From Firmicutes bacterium UBA1739 (GTDB taxonomy: Bacteria > Bacillota > Clostridia > Peptostreptococcales > Anaerovoracaceae): a stretch of DNA of 64,000 nt. The stretch spans positions 84,377 through 148,376 of the forward strand of contig DCHZ01000003.1 in assembly GCA_002315385.1 (NCBI GenBank). Direction: 5' to 3'. This document shows positions 33,923-43,662 of this stretch, one piece after another (within the stretch, counting starts at the first letter, position 1; every line of letters begins with the position of its first letter). The notes beneath the pieces were generated by a model that did not search any database, was not told the origin of the DNA, and saw nothing but the letters and a program-made list of their open reading frames with translations. The position numbers were made by a program, and so were the translations under genes.

Positions 33923-36568
33923 TTGGAAAACAATTCAGTAAAAAGGATAACTGCGGGAATACTGGCTCATGTGGATGCGGGAAAAACGACTCTTTCCGAA
34001 GGGCTGCTGTATTGTGCAGGGATTACAAAAAAACTCGGAAGAGTGGATCACGGCAGTTCGTTTCTTGATAACGACGAGCAGGAAAGAAGACGCGGAATTA
34101 CGATTTTTTCCAAAGAGGCCCGTTTAACATACAATAATATGGAGCTGACTGTTCTTGATACCCCCGGACACGTGGATTTTTCTGCGGAAACAGAGAGAGT
34201 TTTTGATGTTCTTGACTGTGGTATTCTGGTAATCAATTCTCCGGAGGGTGTGCAGAGTCATACCCGGACCTTATGGAAGCTTGTCAGAAAAAGAAACATT
34301 CCGGTTTATGTTTTTGCAAATAAGATGGATCTGCCGGGAGTCGATAAAAGAACTGTTCTGAATGAATTGAGCAGAAGTCTGGAGGAGACTTTTTTTGACT
34401 ATAAAGAACCGGACTTTGAAGCTCTGGCACTGGCCTGTGACAGCTTAATGGAAGAATATCTGGAAACCGGAAGCATTTCACGTCAGTCGATAACAGAAGC
34501 AGTAAACAACTGCGAAGTATTTCCATGCTGGTTCGGATCTGCACTGAAAATGGAAGGCGTAGAGGAATTAGCCGCCGATTTGTCGGAAATAAGCCGTGAA
34601 AAGGAGCATTCGAAGCAATTCGGAGCAAAGGTTTACAAGATATCAAGGGATTCCCGGGGCAACAGAATAACTCATATGAAAATAAACGGCGGCAGCATAG
34701 GTATTCGTGACTTAGTCACATATAATGGAAAAAGTGAAAAAATAACAGAAATAAGAAAGTATTCGGGAGAAAAATATGAAGCATGCCGGTCTGCCGAAGC
34801 GGGAGAGATTGTGGCGGTAACAGGTTTAAGCGAAACTCTGCCGGGTATGGGTCTCGGAACGGATGTTTCCTCCGAAGCACCGGAGCTGCTGCCTGTTATG
34901 ACATATTCTGTCGTTCTGCCTCCGGGGACGGATGTCAGAAAGGCCATGACCTGTTTCCGGGAGCTTGAAGAAGAAGATCCCACACTCCATCTCGGCTGGG
35001 ACAGTAAGGACAAAACTCTTCAGATTCAGTTAATGGGCCCTATTCAGCTGGAAGTGCTGAGCCGGGTCGTAGCAACACGTTTTGGAATGAATATTGAATT
35101 CGGTGAAGGAAAAATCGTTTATCTTGAAACAATCCGGGAGGCTGTTGACGGTATAGGGCATTATGAACCTCTGCGCCATTATGCGGAAGTGCATCTCAGA
35201 CTTGAACCGGGAGAGCGTGGAAGCGGTGTTACCGTATGCAGCGAATGTTCAGAGGATAATCTTGACAGAAACTGGCAGCGGTTAATTATGACTCATGTGA
35301 TGGAAAAAAAGCATTCGGGAGTGCTGACAGGTTACCCGGTGACGGATATTTCCGTTGTCATCACTGCCGGCAGAGCACATTCAAAGCATACCGAGGGTGG
35401 AGACTTTCGTCAGGCAACTTACAGAGCCATAAGGCAGGCTCTTATGAAGGCTGATTCGGTGCTGCTGGAGCCATGGTATGATTTCAGAATAGAGATGCCT
35501 GCGGAAAACATCGGAAGAGCAATTGCCGATTTGGAAAGAATCGGAGCTGTTTCAAACTCTCCGGAAATTTCGGAGGATTATGCCGTGCTGACAGGTAAGG
35601 CACCGGTAGCGGCAATCGGGAACTATTCTTCTGTGCTTGCCTCATATTCCCACGGACTGGGAAAAATGTTCTGCACTGTCAGAGGATATGAGCCCTGCGT
35701 TAATCAGGAAAGCATAGTAAAGAGCATAGCTTACTCGGCGGAATCTGATGTTGATAATACTCCGGACAGTGTTTTCTGCAGTCACGGTTCGGGATTCATT
35801 GTTAAATGGCATGATGTTGAAAAATATGCACATATCAGACCATTAACTGAGAAAGAAGAAGCGGAAGAAAAGCAGGAGAGGGCACGGGGATATATTGCAA
35901 GGGCTGCCTCTGATGATGAACTGATGGCGATATTTGAACGTACCTACGGACCGATAAAAAGAGACAGTATTAATAAAGTAAGACCGGCTCGTAAAAACCG
36001 CGAGGAAATGAATTCGGGGTTCAGATTAAGACCGGGAAAAATTTCAGGACCGGAATATCTTCTTGTAGATGGGTATAATATTATTTTTGCATGGAAAGAA
36101 CTGAAGGAAATCGCGTCGGTAAACATAGATGCAGCCAGAGATGCCCTTATTGATAAGCTTAGGAACTATCAGGGCTACAGACAGATACCTGTGATAGTGG
36201 TATTTGATGCATATAAAGTGAAGGGAAATCCCGGAAAGGTGGAGCATTACGGAGAACTGACAGTGGTATTCACCAAGGAGGCGGAGATTGCCGATACCTA
36301 TATTGAAAGAGCGGCATTTAAACTAAGCAGAAACTACAGCGTTAAGGTGGCAACTTCTGACAGGCTGGAGCAGATGATTATTCTCGGAAACGGTGCTCTG
36401 AAAATATCGGCGGATAGTTTTGAACGGGAAGTAAACGAAGCGGAAGAATGTATAAGACAGGTGATTGAGGAGATCAATCGGAAGGAAAAGCTGTCTTCTG
36501 AGGGTAACCGGCCAATAATAACAGAAACCGGTAATAATCGGTCAGAAAAAAAGATAACTGATAAATAA
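33923..36568 (+). CDS. EF-G/ribosome-protection-like GTPase fused to a Rae1/YacP-type NYN nuclease
   Basis: Two recognised parts are joined in 881 residues. Residues 1 to about 660 form a translational GTPase of the TetM/EF-G superfamily: G1 AHVDAGKTT (15-23), G2 RGIT, G3 DTPGH (79-83), G4 NKMD (133-136), then domains II to V. The domain IV loop reads AHSKHTEGGDFR, not the YSPVST loop of true tetracycline-protection proteins. From about residue 706 an NYN/PIN nuclease follows: YLLVDGYNIIFAW, VVFDAYKVKG, FTKEAEIADTYIE and VATSDRLEQ, matching B. subtilis Rae1 (YacP), a ribosome A-site mRNA endonuclease. The start is TTG 33923, nine bases after AAAGGAGG. I infer a ribosome-bound factor, perhaps for stalled ribosomes. 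Confidence 0.88.
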   Translation: MENNSVKRITAGILAHVDAGKTTLSEGLLYCAGITKKLGRVDHGSSFLDNDEQERRRGITIFSKEARLTYNNMELTVLDTPGHVDFSAETERVFDVLDCGILVINSPEGVQSHTRTLWKLVRKRNIPVYVFANKMDLPGVDKRTVLNELSRSLEETFFDYKEPDFEALALACDSLMEEYLETGSISRQSITEAVNNCEVFPCWFGSALKMEGVEELAADLSEISREKEHSKQFGAKVYKISRDSRGNRITHMKINGGSIGIRDLVTYNGKSEKITEIRKYSGEKYEACRSAEAGEIVAVTGLSETLPGMGLGTDVSSEAPELLPVMTYSVVLPPGTDVRKAMTCFRELEEEDPTLHLGWDSKDKTLQIQLMGPIQLEVLSRVVATRFGMNIEFGEGKIVYLETIREAVDGIGHYEPLRHYAEVHLRLEPGERGSGVTVCSECSEDNLDRNWQRLIMTHVMEKKHSGVLTGYPVTDISVVITAGRAHSKHTEGGDFRQATYRAIRQALMKADSVLLEPWYDFRIEMPAENIGRAIADLERIGAVSNSPEISEDYAVLTGKAPVAAIGNYSSVLASYSHGLGKMFCTVRGYEPCVNQESIVKSIAYSAESDVDNTPDSVFCSHGSGFIVKWHDVEKYAHIRPLTEKEEAEEKQERARGYIARAASDDELMAIFERTYGPIKRDSINKVRPARKNREEMNSGFRLRPGKISGPEYLLVDGYNIIFAWKELKEIASVNIDAARDALIDKLRNYQGYRQIPVIVVFDAYKVKGNPGKVEHYGELTVVFTKEAEIADTYIERAAFKLSRNYSVKVATSDRLEQMIILGNGALKISADSFEREVNEAEECIRQVIEEINRKEKLSSEGNRPIITETGNNRSEKKITDK

Positions 36569-36622
36569 GGTGAGGATATGTGCAGTGGAAATATGTAAAT
36601 GGTTTTTGTAATGCTTTCATCA

Positions 36623-36650
36623 TTGTTTTGACATATGACTCAGGTATGAT
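36623..36650 (+). promoter_or_regulatory. Possible promoter of the alpha/beta hydrolase gene
   Basis: TTGTTT (36623-36628) and TATGAT (36645-36650) with 16-base spacing, 45 bases before the start. Confidence 0.45.
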
Positions 36651-36694
36651 GAAAAACAGGCTGAACTTCAAATTGAATAATTCGGAGGAAAAAC

Positions 36695-37474
36695 ATGAAC
36701 GGAAGAATAATCCCATATATTATAGAATATGCTGAAGAATCTGAAAAAAATGCAGAATATGTATGCATAATATGCCACGGCTTCGGCAGCAGTAAAGAGA
36801 GTCCCACCGCGGTTTCCATGGCGGAAAGATTGAAAAAGGAGGGCATCAGTTCAATAAGATTCGACTTTCCGGCTCACGGGGAAAGTGAGTGTGAAGGAGA
36901 GGATTTTCTGATTTCCAATTGTCTTGATGATCTTGAAGAGATTGAAACGATAGCCGGAAAGAAATTTCCGGGTGCAAAGCTGTTTTACTTTGCATCCAGC
37001 TTCGGAGCTTTTATTAATCTGATATATTTATCGACAAGAAAGCATCGCGGAGTAAAATCTTTTCTGAGATGTGCCGCCGTAGATATGCCGGGAATTATGC
37101 ATAACTGGATTGACGGTGAGTATCTTGAAAAGCTTAAAGAGGACGGTTATCTTATGTTTGATGAGGGATATGCAAGACCGCTGAAAGTGACTGAAGCGTT
37201 TTACGATGAGCTTGACAGGATTAATCTATTTGAATTAAGACAATCAGACATTCAATCGGGGGGCGCGGATTCGGAAGCATTTCCTTCCGGAGGGACTGTT
37301 ATCAGGATGATTCACGGAACGGAGGATGAAACGGCACCCTATGAGGATGCGGTCAGATTCGCACAGACATACAGTATTCCTGTTATAAGTGTGAAAGGTG
37401 CGGACCACAGATTTACTACCGAAGGAGCAATGGATATTGTAAGAGACGCGGCATGCGAGTTTTACAGACAATGA
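36695..37474 (+). CDS. Alpha/beta hydrolase (esterase-like)
   Basis: A 259-residue serine hydrolase. The oxyanion region is IICHGFGSSKES. The nucleophile elbow is FASSFGAF, A-x-S-x-G in place of the usual G-x-S-x-G. The acid is likely the Asp in MIHGTEDETAP and the base the His in GADHRF. RFDFPAHGESE is typical of the acyl-esterase/feruloyl-esterase group. The start is ATG 36695 after GGAGG. The substrate is unknown. Confidence 0.85.
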   Translation: MNGRIIPYIIEYAEESEKNAEYVCIICHGFGSSKESPTAVSMAERLKKEGISSIRFDFPAHGESECEGEDFLISNCLDDLEEIETIAGKKFPGAKLFYFASSFGAFINLIYLSTRKHRGVKSFLRCAAVDMPGIMHNWIDGEYLEKLKEDGYLMFDEGYARPLKVTEAFYDELDRINLFELRQSDIQSGGADSEAFPSGGTVIRMIHGTEDETAPYEDAVRFAQTYSIPVISVKGADHRFTTEGAMDIVRDAACEFYRQ

Positions 37475-37538
37475 TTATTTGTGTTCTGCGGGTGCGTATT
37501 AATAAAAGATAAATTATTGTGTCGGAAATAATTATTTC

Positions 37539-37567
37539 TTGAAATGACAACTTCTCAAAATTATAAT
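37539..37567 (+). promoter_or_regulatory. Promoter of the activase operon
   Basis: TTGAAA (37539-37544) and TATAAT (37562-37567) with 17-base spacing, about 40 bases before the activase start. Confidence 0.75.
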
Positions 37568-37605
37568 TGTAGTATTAGAAGCAATTTGTGAAAGGGGTAA
37601 TTAGA

Positions 37606-40600
37606 ATGGCAGAAAGTATGGTTAGAATGGGAATCGATGTCGGTTCAACAACAGTAAAGATTTCTGTTCTGGATTCGGATAACAAATTAATATTTAAGCA
37701 TTATGATCGTCATCTTTCCAATATTTTCGAAAAAGTTGAAGAAATTCTTGGTATAACCTATTCTAAGCTGGGAGATTGCAGTGTTCGGATTTCAGTAACA
37801 GGTTCGGGAGGCTTGGCTGTTGCCGAGGTTTTGGGGCTTCCTTTTGTTCAGGAGGTAATTGCCTGCAGCAAAGCGATTGAAACTTTTATTCCTGAAACAG
37901 ATGTGGCAATAGAACTCGGCGGTGAGGATGCAAAAATTACTTTTTTCAAACCTTCCATTGAGCAGAGAATGAACGGAACCTGTGCGGGAGGAACCGGCGC
38001 ATTTATTGACCAGATGGCTGTGCTGCTGAATACTGATTCGGCGGGCCTGAATGAAGCCGCAAAAAACAGTGATATGATTTATCCGATTGCGGCACGCTGC
38101 GGAGTTTTTGCCAAAACCGATATTCAGCCACTTATTAACGAAGGCGCAAGTGTGGAGAATCTTGCTGCTTCAATATTTCAGGCAGTGGTTAATCAGACCA
38201 TCACAGGTCTTGCCTGCGGAAGAACAATACGGGGAAATGTTGCGTTTCTCGGAGGACCGTTATTCTTTCTGTCTGAATTAAGAAAGAGATTTGAAATAAC
38301 TCTCAACCTGAAGCCGGAGCAGGTACTGTTCCCGGATGATGCGCATTATTATGTATCCATGGGTGCCGCAATAATATCGGGAGAACAGAAGGCCGATAGC
38401 TTTTCGGATATAATAAACAGAATGAAAGAGTATAAAGGAGAGTCGGTGGAAATCACACAGCATCTGCCGCCGCTTTTCAATAATGAAGAGGATTATATAG
38501 AGTTTGCCGCAAGACATGCCGAGGACACTGTGGAAAAGGGAGAACTGGCAGAAGCGGAAGGACCTCTGTTCCTGGGAATAGATGCGGGTTCAACGACTAC
38601 AAAAGCAGCTGTTATTGATCCCGACGGAAGGCTTCTGTATTCTTTCTACAAAAATAATGAAGGAAAACCTCTTGAGGCGGCAGGTGAGATGCTCGGTGAA
38701 TTATATTCACTGCTTCCGGAAAAGGCATATATCGCAAATTCGGTTTCCACGGGTTATGGGGAAGCCCTTATTAAAGCTGCATATGGCACCGATCTGGGCG
38801 AGATAGAAACAATGGCTCACTTTAAAGCCGCAAATTATTTTATGCCCGGCGTTACTTTTATCCTTGACATCGGCGGTCAGGACATGAAATGCATGATGGT
38901 AAAGGACGGGTATATTTACAATATTCTTCTGAACGAGGCATGCTCTTCAGGCTGCGGATCGTTCATTGAAACATATGCGAAATCAATGAATCTCAGTGTA
39001 TCGGAATTCGCAAAAAAAGCAATTGAGGCAAAAAATCCTGTGGATCTGGGAACCAGATGTACTGTTTTCATGAATTCCAAAGTAAAACAGGCCCAGAAAG
39101 AAGGAGCTACAATCGGTGATGTTTCGGCAGGACTGTCATATTCTGTCATAAAGAATGCACTGTATAAAGTAATCAAACTCAGAAATCCTAAAGAAGCCGG
39201 TGATAAAATCGTGGTACAGGGCGGCACATTCCTGAATGATGCGGTTTTAAGAAGCATCGAGCTGGTAATGGAAAGAAATGTTGTGAGACCTGATATTTCG
39301 GGAATCATGGGGGCTTTCGGGGCTGCAATTATCGGTGCTGAGCGATGGCAGAAGGGAAGTAAATCTTCTCTGATAAAACCGGAAAAGCTCACAGGCTTCA
39401 GGGCTTCGGTAAGCAATGCACGTTGTAAGGGCTGTGAGAATCACTGTCTGCTCACAGTGAATACCTTCCCCGACGGGAAAAAATTCATAACGGGAAACCG
39501 ATGCGAAGTGGGTGCGGGTCTGCATAAAGATACGCAGAACATTCCTAATTTATATAAATACAAATACGACAGGCTGTTTCAGCATTACACTCCGCTGGAG
39601 GAGGAGTTCGCTCCGAGAGGTACGGTGGGTATTCCGCGGGTGTTGAATATGTATGAAAACTATCCTTTCTGGTTCACACTTTTTTCCGAGCTGGGCTTCA
39701 GAGTAATTCTGTCCCCGCATTCATCAAAAAAAATATATGAACTGGGAATAGATACGATTTCTTCCGATACGGCATGTTATCCGGCAAAGCTGGTACACGG
39801 TCATATCAGGAGCCTGGTGGACAGCGGGATTAAGCATATTTTCTATCCTTCGATAAACCACGAGGTTATCGAAGACAATAAAAGAGACAATCATTATAAC
39901 TGTCCGATAGTTGCCACGTATCCGGAAGTGGTTATGAACAATATGGATGAGTGTTTTGCCGAAAATGATGTATGGTTCGACCATCCGTTTATGCCGTATC
40001 ACGACAGGGATAAGCTGGCATTAAGATTTTACGAGCATTATAAATCTCTGGGACTTACATATGACGAAGTGAAAAAAGCAGTTAAGGCTGCGGAGAAAGA
40101 AGATTATCTGTTTAAAAATGAAATAAGGCAGAAAGCTCTGGAGATAATCGACGAGTGCAGAAAGACCGGAAGAAAAATCGTTGTTCTAGCCGGAAGACCG
40201 TATCATCTTGACCCCGAAATCAACCACGGTCTTGACGAGATTATTACAGCCTACGGAATGGCTGTGGTAACAGAGGACTCGGTGGCATGGATGTCAAAGG
40301 ATGACAGAAGGTTCAGGGTACTTAACCAGTGGACTTATCATTCCAGACTTTACAGAGCCGCCGAAGTGGTATCGGAAAACGAGGACATGGAGCTGATTCA
40401 GATCAACTCTTTCGGGTGCGGCGTTGATGCCGTAACAACGGATCAGGTCAATGAAATTCTGGATCTGAATAATAAGCTTTACACTCTGATCAAAATAGAC
40501 GAAGGTTCCAACCTCGGGGCCGCGAGAATCCGAATCCGTTCGCTGAAGGTGGCGGCTGAGGACAGAGAGAGGAACGGAATTCATCCGGAAAAAAATCCGG

Positions 40601-41943
40601 CGCTTTATGTAAAAAAACCGGAATTCACTAAGGAAATGAGAAAGGATTATACTTTGCTCTTCCCTCAGATGGCACCTTTCCACTTCTCGCTGATGGAAGC
40701 TGTTTTGAGAAGCGAAGGATATAATGTTGAGCTGCTGCCGAATACGGACAGAGAGGACATAGAGTGCGGTCTGAAGTACCTTAATAATGATGCGTGTTAT
40801 CCTACCATCGTATCTCTCGGTCAGATGATAAAAGCCGTTCAGTCCGGCAAATATGATACTGACAAAATCGCACTGATGATGTCTCAGACCGGAGGAGGAT
40901 GCAGGGCCAGCAACTATATTGCGCTTCTACGCTATGCACTGAAACAAATGGGACTCAGCCACATTCCTATTATATCGTTTAATTTTGTGGGACTGGAGAA
41001 GAATTCGGGCTTCAAAATTACTCCTGCGATAATTCTGAAGGCAATGAAAGCTATTCTTCTCGGAGACCTGATATCTGAATTACTGTACAGAGTCAGACCT
41101 TATGAAAAAGTTCCGGGTTCCGCAGATCTTCTGTATGAAAAGTGTAACAGGCTTTTTGTGGAAGAGGTTAAACGTGCGGGATACGGCAGTTTCAGGAAAA
41201 CAATCCGAAAAGTAATAAAAGAATTCGAAGAATTTGAAATATATGAAGATCTGAAAAAACCGCGTGTGGGTGTAGTGGGGGAAATTCTTGTAAAATACCA
41301 TCCTGGTGCAAACAACGATATCGTGGGAACGATAGAAGCGGAAGGCGGAGAAGCCGTTGTGCCGGGAATGTTTGACTTTTTCCTCTATGGAATGTATAAT
41401 AAGAAATTCAATTATGAAAAATTAGCCGGTTCATATAAAGATATGGCGATAAATATTACCGGAATTAAAATTGCCGAAAAGATTCGCGATATCATACGAA
41501 GTGAGTTGAAGAACAGCAGGCGTTTTCATGCTCCCGACAGAATAGAGGAACTGGCTGAAAAGGCGGAAAATATTCTTTCCATGGGAAGTCAGTGCGGTGA
41601 AGGATGGCTGCTTACCGCAGAGATGGTGGAGCTGATGGACAGAGGCATCGAAAACATAGTATGTCTTCAGCCTTTCGCGTGTCTGCCGAACCATGTTACG
41701 GGTAAAGGTATGATCAAACCTATGAGGAAATACAACGAGCTGTCAAATATTGTTGCAATCGATTTCGACCCGGGTGCAAGTGAAGTCAACCAGATTAACA
41801 GAATTAAGCTGATGATGGCCAATGCATTCAAAAACATGGAAAAGAAGGAAAAAACTGAGGCTGAAAATAAACAGGACAGAATTCATCCTGTACAATTAGA
41901 GGAGGTTATGGAGAATGAAGGCAGTAATTACGGTATTGGGTAA
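37606..41943 (+). CDS. Large 2-hydroxyacyl-CoA dehydratase activase-type protein
   Basis: A 1445-residue protein with two BcrAD/BadFG-type ASKHA ATPase domains in tandem. Each starts with a phosphate loop (GIDVGSTTVK near residue 10; GIDAGSTTTK near 325). The first has cluster cysteines C126 in GTCAGGTG and C165 in ARCGVF, matching HgdC spacing. The second has C446/C450 in ACSSGCGSF and C485 in TRCTVF. A DUF2229 region and an HgdB-like region follow (NCPIVATYPEV; GRPYHLDPEINHG; TDQVNEI; GGGCRASNY). Such proteins use ATP to drive a low-potential electron onto a partner. The reaction of this single-chain form is not established. The start is ATG 37606 after GAAAGGGG. It is in an operon with the ACT and PFL genes. 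Confidence 0.88.
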   Translation: MAESMVRMGIDVGSTTVKISVLDSDNKLIFKHYDRHLSNIFEKVEEILGITYSKLGDCSVRISVTGSGGLAVAEVLGLPFVQEVIACSKAIETFIPETDVAIELGGEDAKITFFKPSIEQRMNGTCAGGTGAFIDQMAVLLNTDSAGLNEAAKNSDMIYPIAARCGVFAKTDIQPLINEGASVENLAASIFQAVVNQTITGLACGRTIRGNVAFLGGPLFFLSELRKRFEITLNLKPEQVLFPDDAHYYVSMGAAIISGEQKADSFSDIINRMKEYKGESVEITQHLPPLFNNEEDYIEFAARHAEDTVEKGELAEAEGPLFLGIDAGSTTTKAAVIDPDGRLLYSFYKNNEGKPLEAAGEMLGELYSLLPEKAYIANSVSTGYGEALIKAAYGTDLGEIETMAHFKAANYFMPGVTFILDIGGQDMKCMMVKDGYIYNILLNEACSSGCGSFIETYAKSMNLSVSEFAKKAIEAKNPVDLGTRCTVFMNSKVKQAQKEGATIGDVSAGLSYSVIKNALYKVIKLRNPKEAGDKIVVQGGTFLNDAVLRSIELVMERNVVRPDISGIMGAFGAAIIGAERWQKGSKSSLIKPEKLTGFRASVSNARCKGCENHCLLTVNTFPDGKKFITGNRCEVGAGLHKDTQNIPNLYKYKYDRLFQHYTPLEEEFAPRGTVGIPRVLNMYENYPFWFTLFSELGFRVILSPHSSKKIYELGIDTISSDTACYPAKLVHGHIRSLVDSGIKHIFYPSINHEVIEDNKRDNHYNCPIVATYPEVVMNNMDECFAENDVWFDHPFMPYHDRDKLALRFYEHYKSLGLTYDEVKKAVKAAEKEDYLFKNEIRQKALEIIDECRKTGRKIVVLAGRPYHLDPEINHGLDEIITAYGMAVVTEDSVAWMSKDDRRFRVLNQWTYHSRLYRAAEVVSENEDMELIQINSFGCGVDAVTTDQVNEILDLNNKLYTLIKIDEGSNLGAARIRIRSLKVAAEDRERNGIHPEKNPALYVKKPEFTKEMRKDYTLLFPQMAPFHFSLMEAVLRSEGYNVELLPNTDREDIECGLKYLNNDACYPTIVSLGQMIKAVQSGKYDTDKIALMMSQTGGGCRASNYIALLRYALKQMGLSHIPIISFNFVGLEKNSGFKITPAIILKAMKAILLGDLISELLYRVRPYEKVPGSADLLYEKCNRLFVEEVKRAGYGSFRKTIRKVIKEFEEFEIYEDLKKPRVGVVGEILVKYHPGANNDIVGTIEAEGGEAVVPGMFDFFLYGMYNKKFNYEKLAGSYKDMAINITGIKIAEKIRDIIRSELKNSRRFHAPDRIEELAEKAENILSMGSQCGEGWLLTAEMVELMDRGIENIVCLQPFACLPNHVTGKGMIKPMRKYNELSNIVAIDFDPGASEVNQINRIKLMMANAFKNMEKKEKTEAENKQDRIHPVQLEEVMENEGSNYGIG

Positions 41944-42184
41944 TGATAAAGTCGGAATTATTTACAATGTGACTAAAATTCTGGCTGAGACCGGAGTAAA
42001 TATTCTGGATATTACACAGACTATTCTTCAGGGTTATTTTTCGATGGTTATGATAGTTGATATAGAGAAATGTACTGTAAAATTTGAGGAGCTTCAGAAC
42101 ATGCTGAAAGACAAAGGTGTGGAAATGGATCTTCAGATAAGAGTGCAGCATAAGCAGATCTTTGATTCTATGCATACACTTTAA
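41915..42184 (+). CDS. ACT domain-containing protein (UPF0237)
   Basis: An 89-residue protein with one ACT domain: MKAVITVLGNDKVGIIYNVT, the N-terminal ligand-binding strand-loop, then VNILDITQTILQGYFSMVM. Such proteins are presumed to sense a small ligand, often an amino acid. The start is ATG 41915, inside the end of the activase gene, with GAGGAGG just upstream. The PFL gene starts 11 bases after its stop; the ACT-PFL pair is widely conserved in Firmicutes, though the function is unknown. Confidence 0.92.
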   Translation: MKAVITVLGNDKVGIIYNVTKILAETGVNILDITQTILQGYFSMVMIVDIEKCTVKFEELQNMLKDKGVEMDLQIRVQHKQIFDSMHTL

Positions 42185-42195
42185 GGAGGGATACT

Positions 42196-43554
42196 GTGCT
42201 GAATTTTGAGGAAATACTGCAGACCCTTTCAATGATAGACAATCAGAAGCTGGATATCAGAACTATTACAATGGGGATTTCACTTTTGGACTGTATGGAC
42301 AGTGACGGAGAAAAAGCCAGACAGAGGATTTATGATAAAATCGTTGAAAAAGCGGGACATCTTGTGAAAGTGGGAGAGGCGATAGAAAAAGAATTCGGAG
42401 TGCCTATTATTCATAAAAGAATATCTGTAACACCGATTTCACTTATTGCAGGGGCTTCCGCTGATAAGGATTATGTAAAATTTGCCGAAACTCTTGATAA
42501 AGCCGGAAAGGCAGTGGGTGTTAATTTTATCGGAGGTTATTCCGCCCTGGTTCACAAGGGCTACACAAAGGGTGACAGTATTCTGATTAAATCAATTCCC
42601 GAGGCTCTGGCAACCACCGATATAGTGTGTTCGTCGGTAAATGTCGGTTCAACGAAAGCCGGAATCAACATGGATGCGGTGCGTCAGATGGGTGAAATAA
42701 TAAAGGAAACTGCTAATAAAACAGCAGAAAATGACAGTATCGGATGCGCAAAACTGGTAGTTTTTTCCAATGCTGTTGAAGACAATCCGTTTATGGCAGG
42801 GGCTTTTCACGGAGTCGGTGAGCCTGACTGCGTAATTAATGTCGGAGTCAGCGGCCCCGGCGTAGTAAAAACAGCTCTGGAGTCCTGCAGAGGGGAATCA
42901 TTTGACGTAGTTGCAAGTGTAATCAAGAAAACTGCATTTCAGATTACCAGGGTAGGCCAGCTTGTTGCATCGGAAGCTGCAAAAAGGCTGGGTGTTCCTT
43001 TCGGAATAGTGGATTTATCACTGGCACCTACACCGGCAGTGGGTGACAGTATTGCAAGAATACTTGAAGAAATCGGAATCGAACACTGCGGAGCTCCGGG
43101 AACAACGGCGGCTCTTGCAATGCTGAATGATGCCGTAAAGAAAGGCGGAATAATGGCGTCTTCACATGTAGGCGGCCTCAGCGGAGCTTTTATTCCTGTC
43201 AGTGAGGACGAGGGAATGATTGAAGCGGCAAGACTCGGTGCATTATCGCTGGAGAAACTTGAGGCAATGACCTGTGTCTGCAGCGTTGGACTTGATATGA
43301 TTGCAATTCCGGGAGATACTTCGGCGGAGACTGTTTCCGGAATCATTGCGGATGAAGTTGCCATCGGAATGGTAAACAGCAAAACCACTGCCGTAAGACT
43401 TATTCCGGCAATAGGAAAAGGTGTCGGAGACGAGGTGAACTTCGGAGGTCTGCTGGGAAGTGCACCTGTCATCAGGGTGAATAACTACAAATGTGATGAA
43501 CTTATAAAGAGAGGCGGAAGAATTCCGGCACCTCTGCATTCATTGAGAAACTAA
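42196..43554 (+). CDS. PFL family protein (UPF0210/DUF711)
   Basis: A 452-residue cytoplasmic protein of the conserved UPF0210/PFL group, structurally related to glycyl-radical enzymes but without a demonstrated reaction. Recognised stretches are LDIRTITMGISLLDC, HKRISVTPISLIAG, FIGGYSALVHKG, SSVNVGSTKAGINM and the C-terminal FGGLLGSAPVI. The start is GTG 42196 after AGGAGGG (42184-42190). It pairs with the ACT protein, which may sense a regulatory ligand for it. Confidence 0.92.
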   Translation: MLNFEEILQTLSMIDNQKLDIRTITMGISLLDCMDSDGEKARQRIYDKIVEKAGHLVKVGEAIEKEFGVPIIHKRISVTPISLIAGASADKDYVKFAETLDKAGKAVGVNFIGGYSALVHKGYTKGDSILIKSIPEALATTDIVCSSVNVGSTKAGINMDAVRQMGEIIKETANKTAENDSIGCAKLVVFSNAVEDNPFMAGAFHGVGEPDCVINVGVSGPGVVKTALESCRGESFDVVASVIKKTAFQITRVGQLVASEAAKRLGVPFGIVDLSLAPTPAVGDSIARILEEIGIEHCGAPGTTAALAMLNDAVKKGGIMASSHVGGLSGAFIPVSEDEGMIEAARLGALSLEKLEAMTCVCSVGLDMIAIPGDTSAETVSGIIADEVAIGMVNSKTTAVRLIPAIGKGVGDEVNFGGLLGSAPVIRVNNYKCDELIKRGGRIPAPLHSLRN

Positions 43555-43567
43555 ATTGAAAAAAATG

Positions 43568-43596
43568 TTTACCTTTATATAAAAAGGGTGTATAAT
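43568..43596 (+). promoter_or_regulatory. Promoter of the YebC-type gene
   Basis: TTTACC (43568-43573) and TATAAT (43591-43596) with 17-base spacing. Confidence 0.7.
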
Positions 43597-43662
43597 ATTT
43601 GGGTAAAAAATAACAATGTGGTGGGCGGAGAAAAACTCTTCCTACTGGTGAGGAGAAATAAT

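Noticed and set aside
33923..36000. Classical tetracycline-resistance (tetM/tetO) gene
   Set aside because: The GTPase is related, but the decisive domain IV loop is AHSKHTEGGDFR in place of the YSPVST type, and a nuclease domain is fused. Resistance cannot be claimed.
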